64,000 nt of DNA from Aeromicrobium sp. PE09-221 (GTDB taxonomy: Bacteria > Actinomycetota > Actinomycetes > Propionibacteriales > Nocardioidaceae). Position numbers and translations under genes: made by a program. Under the pieces are notes generated by a model that did not search any database, had not been told where the DNA came from, and was given only the letters and a program-made list of their open reading frames with translations. Below, piece after piece: positions 60,699 through 64,000 of the stretch (its first letter is position 1; each line of letters begins with the position of its first letter). Where the stretch lies: the NCBI RefSeq assembly GCF_002174305.1, contig NZ_MIJB01000015.1:41251-105250 (forward strand), in the 5' to 3' direction.

Positions 60699-63211
60699 CG
60701 CAGGAAACCGGCGAGCAGCGCGTGGCCGTGGCTTGTCAGGATGGACTCGGGGTGGAACTGCACGCCCTCGACCCCGAGCCTGGCATGGCGCAGGCCCATG
60801 ACGATGCCGCTCGCCGTGCGGGCGGTGACCTCGACGTCATCCGGCAGGCCCTCGACGACGAGGGAGTGATAGCGCGCCGCCGCGAAGGGCGTTGGCAGCC
60901 CAGCGAGCACGCCGGCCCCCTCGTGATGCACGAGCGTGGGATGTCCATGGACCGGTTCGGCCCGTCGCACCCGCCCGCCGAGGAACTCTCCGATCACCTG
61001 ATGGCCGAGACAGACACCGAGCACCGGCAGGCCTGCCGCGACCGCCACCTCGACCGCCGCACGGCTCGTCCTCGCCTCCGACGGAGCACCCGGGCCCGGG
61101 GAGAGGAGCAGGTGTGTGAAGCCGGAGATCTCGGGCAGCGGCGCGGTGGAGCGCACCACCGTGGCCTCGGCGCCGAGCTCGCGCGCGTACTGGACCAGGT
61201 TGAACACGAAGGAGTCCTCGTTGTCGACCACCAGGAGCCGGACGCCTTCGACTCGGCCTACGGGCACCGGTTCCGGCTCCGGCTCCCGTAGGCACCGCGT
61301 CACCGGACCCGGCACCGGCCATCGAGTGACACCGCCGATTGAGGAGACCGGGACGATACCGCGCAGTGCGTTGACAGCGAAGGCCTCGGACGCCTGGCCG
61401 AGCTCGGGCAACCGCATCGGCCGCTCGCGGATGGGGAGACCGCGCCGGCGAACCGCGTCGATCACGGTCTCGCGTGCGGTGCCCGGCAGGATTCGTCCAT
61501 CGAGGGGCGGCGTGTGGACGCCGTCGTCGAAGACCGCGAAGAACGACGCCCGGTCGGTCTCGAGCACCTCGTCATTCACCCCGACGAGCAGCGCGGGATG
61601 GTCCGGGAGCGCACTGCGGTCGATCCACTTGTGGGCGCCGAGGCCTCCGGGCAAATGATGCACGTCGAGCGCCCACGACTCGGGTGCCGGGTCCAGTGCG
61701 GTGAAGGTGGCGTCGACACGTCCGTCCGGGCGGAGCTCGACCCGAAGCCGTCCTGTACCTGTGGACTCCCCCGAGGCAGTGAGAGCAGCCCGACGGATCT
61801 CGGTGTCGGCCTCGATCCCGTAGAGCTCGCGACCGCTCGCACCCAGTCGGACGATGTGCTCGGCCAACCGCTCCGGCCGGCCGTCCTCCACTAGGACGGT
61901 GGTGAAGACCCCCTGGGACGGATCGGCCGCCGACGGATACTCGAGGGGTGCCGGCAGGGCACCGTTCTGGGCAGGGCGGTCCGGCAGCGCGACTCCGAAG
62001 GCCTCCGCGATCGGCGCGACCTTGTCGAAGCACTCGGCGACCTCCGACATCGGATCACTCGCCGCGACGATGCCGCCACCGGCACCGATCCAGGCCGTTC
62101 CGTCGGCCGCCACCTCCAAGGTCCGGATGGTGACATTGAGTTCCAGGCCGCGGCACGGGCTCACATATCCCATGGCCCCGGTGTATGCCTCGCGGGCGGT
62201 GGTCTCCAGCTCACCGGCGAGGAGCTGCATGGCGCGGATCTTAGGGGCTCCCGTCACCGACCCCGGCGGGAAGGTCGCCCGCAACAGAGCGGAATCCGGT
62301 GCGGCCACCCGCGCCGTGACATCGGAGACCAGGTGCCAGACGGCGTGGCGCTCCAGCCGGGTCAGGGCGGGCACCTCGACACTGCCGGGCCGCGCCACGC
62401 GGCCCAGGTCATTGCGCATGAGGTCGACGATCATCACATTCTCCGCGTGATCCTTCGACGATCCGGTCAACCGGCGAGGGTCGGCCGTGAGCGGGGCGGT
62501 CCCCTTGATGGGGGATGTCCGCACCTGTTCCGCCTCGCGCCGCAGGAACAGCTCCGGTGACCAGCTGGCGATCGCCCCCTCGTCATCCGCGACGAAGGCC
62601 GCATACGCGGGATTCAGCTGTTCGACCCCGTGGCAGAAGGCATCGAGTGCTTCTCCGTGCAGGCGCGTTTCGAACCGGCCGCAGACATTGGCCTGGAAGA
62701 TGTCACCGGCCTCGATGTGCTCGATGGCCCGTCGGACCGCCGCGGCGTGCTCCTCCACGCCGGGTGAGAAGCGCAGCGGCTCCAGAGCCGGTGCGCGTGC
62801 TTCCGACGGAGAGGCCAGGCCCTCACGCAAGGCCTCGATCCGGCACCGGGGTGTTCCGGCAAGCCATTCGAGCCACCACTGTCCGTCGACACGCCGGACC
62901 ACCACGTCATAGAAACCCACGCGCAGAGCCGGCTGAGGCGCTGGCCGCGGCGGTTCTGGGACGTCTCCGGCCAGCCGGTAGCCCCACGAGCCGATCCAGC
63001 CACCACCGAAGTGAGAGTCCGGCGTGGGGGCGAGGTCGACCGCATCCCAGTCACGCAGCTCGCGGACCGGATCGGCGGAGATCACCGCCTCGCCGGCGGA
63101 CCATCCCGAGCCGATGAGCGCCACGACCCGGGGCCGTCCCCGCAAGCGACGGAGCAGCTGAGTGGGCGAGTCGTCGAGCGAGAGGCGCTCGCGCTCGACG
63201 ACCGTGCTCAC
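60674..63211 (-). CDS. pabB: Aminodeoxychorismate synthase / lyase fusion (PabB-PabC-PabA)
   Basis: The 845-residue chain carries three folate-pathway activities. Residues about 1-430 are PabB with the diagnostic PIKGTAPL lysine and GSVTGAPKIRAMQ. Residues about 440-645 are the PLP lyase PabC with HKWIDR lysine and NDEVLETDRASFFAVFDDG. Residues about 655-845 are the glutaminase PabA with VVDNEDSFVFNLVQY, LLSPGPGAP, GVCLGHQ and GVQFHPES. Order B-C-A in one chain is unusual. GTG 63211 overlaps the dnaX stop (GTGA), so they are co-translated. Confidence 0.9.
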   Translation of the reverse strand: MSTVVERERLSLDDSPTQLLRRLRGRPRVVALIGSGWSAGEAVISADPVRELRDWDAVDLAPTPDSHFGGGWIGSWGYRLAGDVPEPPRPAPQPALRVGFYDVVVRRVDGQWWLEWLAGTPRCRIEALREGLASPSEARAPALEPLRFSPGVEEHAAAVRRAIEHIEAGDIFQANVCGRFETRLHGEALDAFCHGVEQLNPAYAAFVADDEGAIASWSPELFLRREAEQVRTSPIKGTAPLTADPRRLTGSSKDHAENVMIVDLMRNDLGRVARPGSVEVPALTRLERHAVWHLVSDVTARVAAPDSALLRATFPPGSVTGAPKIRAMQLLAGELETTAREAYTGAMGYVSPCRGLELNVTIRTLEVAADGTAWIGAGGGIVAASDPMSEVAECFDKVAPIAEAFGVALPDRPAQNGALPAPLEYPSAADPSQGVFTTVLVEDGRPERLAEHIVRLGASGRELYGIEADTEIRRAALTASGESTGTGRLRVELRPDGRVDATFTALDPAPESWALDVHHLPGGLGAHKWIDRSALPDHPALLVGVNDEVLETDRASFFAVFDDGVHTPPLDGRILPGTARETVIDAVRRRGLPIRERPMRLPELGQASEAFAVNALRGIVPVSSIGGVTRWPVPGPVTRCLREPEPEPVPVGRVEGVRLLVVDNEDSFVFNLVQYARELGAEATVVRSTAPLPEISGFTHLLLSPGPGAPSEARTSRAAVEVAVAAGLPVLGVCLGHQVIGEFLGGRVRRAEPVHGHPTLVHHEGAGVLAGLPTPFAAARYHSLVVEGLPDDVEVTARTASGIVMGLRHARLGVEGVQFHPESILTSHGHALLAGFLRQSIRAKS

Positions 63212-64000
63212 GACGGGGGCGTGTCGTCGATGACCTGCGCGCCGAGATGCTCGGCGAGCAGCGCCTCGGCATCGGCCGAGCTGCCGTCGAGGATCGGATC
63301 GTCGGGATCGACCCCGGCATCGGGGTCCTCGGCGGCCTGTCGCGGCGCCGGGCCGGCACGCAGCGCCTCCCGGACCGACTCCGGTACGGCCGACGGGGGC
63401 GGCGAGGGAGGCGTCGGCTGAGCGGGGGTGCTCCGCGAGGGCTCTCCGCCACCGGGGCCGGGCTGCGCCGAGGGATCGACGATCGCCTCGATCCGCCAGT
63501 CGACACCGAGGACATCGGCGAGGGCCTGGGCGACGATGCGATCCGAGCCGCTGTTCACGAAGGAGTCGCGGGCTCCGGCGTTGACGAGGGCGATGGTCAA
63601 GGTGGAGCCGTCGACACCCGTGACCTGAGCGTTCTGGCTGAGCATCACCCAGGTGAACCGGCGCAGGTTCTGGATGCGATCGAGGATCTGGGGCCACAGC
63701 CGCCGGACATCGGCGATCGCGAGCGCCCCGGGCGCAGGCTCCGGCTCGGGAGCCGGCCGGGGAGGAGGTGCGTCATCAACCTCATCGGGTGTCGGTGAGG
63801 TTGATGGACTACCGCCACCAGCGGGCTGCGACGGAGTCGCGGGTGCCTGCGGCCCTGGAGGTGCCTCAGCAACCTTTTCCGGCTCCGATGACGTTGATGG
63901 ACTACCGCCACCGGCGGGCGGCTGCGACAGGGTCGCGGGTGCCTGCGGCGCGGACGGGCGGGAAGGGGGGACACACCACATACACCTCCCCGCGCCCCCA
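63208..64000 (-). CDS. dnaX: DNA polymerase III subunit gamma/tau, C-terminal part (partial)
   Basis: The reading frame is open to the window edge, so the AAA+ part lies beyond. What remains is a Pro/Gly/Ser-rich linker and the C-terminal segment LWPQILDRIQNLRRFTWVMLSQNAQVTGVDGSTLTIALVNAGARDSFVNSGSDRIVAQALADVLGVDWRIEAI, matching the actinobacterial DnaX end. The linker contains two copies of an approximately 32-residue unit (QAPAT.SQP.AGGGSPSTS) encoded by DNA repeats. The last 130 residues are Pro/Asp-rich. It overlaps the pab start by four bases. Confidence 0.88.
   Translation of the reverse strand, partial: GGAGRCMWCVPPSRPSAPQAPATLSQPPAGGGSPSTSSEPEKVAEAPPGPQAPATPSQPAGGGSPSTSPTPDEVDDAPPPRPAPEPEPAPGALAIADVRRLWPQILDRIQNLRRFTWVMLSQNAQVTGVDGSTLTIALVNAGARDSFVNSGSDRIVAQALADVLGVDWRIEAIVDPSAQPGPGGGEPSRSTPAQPTPPSPPPSAVPESVREALRAGPAPRQAAEDPDAGVDPDDPILDGSSADAEALLAEHLGAQVIDDTPPS
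63799..63912 (-). repeat. In-frame interspersed repeat copies in the dnaX linker
   Basis: On the minus strand GGTGGCGGTAGTCCATCAAC occurs at 63893-63912 and, extended by CC..., at 63799-63819, 94 bases apart. Both encode GGSPST in the linker. The segment between them repeats the neighbouring sequence as well. The same motif is found intergenically at 27691 and, altered, at 2367-2453. A nearby CATCAACCTC (63773-63782) and GAGGTTGATG (63797-63806) form a 10-base inverted repeat. Confidence 0.65.

Noticed and set aside
63212..63697. Extension of the pab reading frame upstream into dnaX, adding about 160 residues
   Set aside because: This part is out of frame with dnaX and gives an Arg/Pro-rich sequence without similarity to PabB. 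GTG 63211 overlaps the dnaX stop and begins a PabB-like N-terminus.
63773..63806. Hairpin inside dnaX as a programmed frameshift signal like that in Escherichia coli dnaX
   Set aside because: A 10-base inverted repeat exists, but no slippery A/T-rich heptamer precedes it, and it is better explained by the interspersed repeat units.

Overview
This 64 kb window is high-GC chromosomal DNA from an actinobacterium (Actinomycetota). The evidence is a complete coenzyme F420 biosynthesis set (fbiA, fbiB, fbiC, fbiD), an F420-NADP reductase, a mycobacterial-type FprB, CxxHxxC(n)CP ferredoxin chemistry, many GTG starts and at least one probable leaderless promoter. The genus cannot be fixed from the sequence alone. 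No rRNA, tRNA, CRISPR, insertion sequence or phage gene was seen.

Housekeeping genes flank the window: recR at the left edge, and the C-terminal part of dnaX followed by a three-domain folate gene (pabB-pabC-pabA) at the right edge. About 60 kb of accessory, mostly catabolic genes lie between.

Layout: (1) 0.7-12.6 kb: an alcohol dehydrogenase, then a long minus-strand run holding a fused acyl-CoA dehydrogenase, a nitronate-monooxygenase-like enzyme, two SDRs and fbiA-fbiB-fno-fbiC-fbiD. (2) 12.6-16.2 kb: a TetR repressor gene with a perfect palindrome at its divergent promoter, an SDR, a ferredoxin/FprB fusion and a UspA protein. (3) 16.2-20.9 kb: Baeyer-Villiger monooxygenase, class III CoA-transferase, HSL-type esterase and a GntR/FCD regulator. 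(4) 20.9-32.8 kb: beta-oxidation genes (two acyl-CoA dehydrogenases, thiolase, SDRs, enoyl-CoA hydratase), an amidohydrolase, an aldehyde dehydrogenase, a luciferase-like oxidoreductase and an ADP-forming type acyl-CoA ligase. (5) 32.8-45.1 kb: CitE-like lyase, two AMP-forming ligases, a MenB/BadI-like hydrolase, Zn-alcohol dehydrogenase, alpha-methylacyl-CoA racemase, two crotonases, a luciferase-like enzyme and a paired acyl-CoA dehydrogenase. (6) 45.2-56.8 kb: a probable 12-gene minus-strand operon coding a TRAP transporter, P450, ferredoxin, a tandem CoA-transferase, a MaoC hydratase pair, an Ltp2-like aldolase with a DUF35 partner, an acyl-CoA dehydrogenase and another MaoC protein. (7) 57.1-60.7 kb: ferredoxin reductase, SnoaL-like protein and an old-yellow-enzyme/flavoprotein fusion.

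Taken together the genes read as a pathway for a branched or alicyclic carboxylic acid, terpenoid- or steroid-like: TRAP uptake, P450 hydroxylation, CoA activation or transfer, dehydrogenation, hydration, retro-aldol release of a ketone, Baeyer-Villiger oxidation to an ester, hydrolysis, alcohol and aldehyde oxidation, and beta-oxidation. The substrate is not known. Two recurrent promoter motifs tie separate transcription units into probable regulons: GATGCATATGAAT-like boxes (upstream of the monooxygenase, gntR, one luciferase-like gene and the TRAP operon) and TTGATGATCAGCAAT boxes (upstream of the ADP-forming ligase, between the BadI-like gene and the Zn-alcohol dehydrogenase, and upstream of the ferredoxin reductase). 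A separate interspersed repeat, GGTGGCGGTAGTCCATCAAC, appears in intergenic DNA and inside the dnaX linker.
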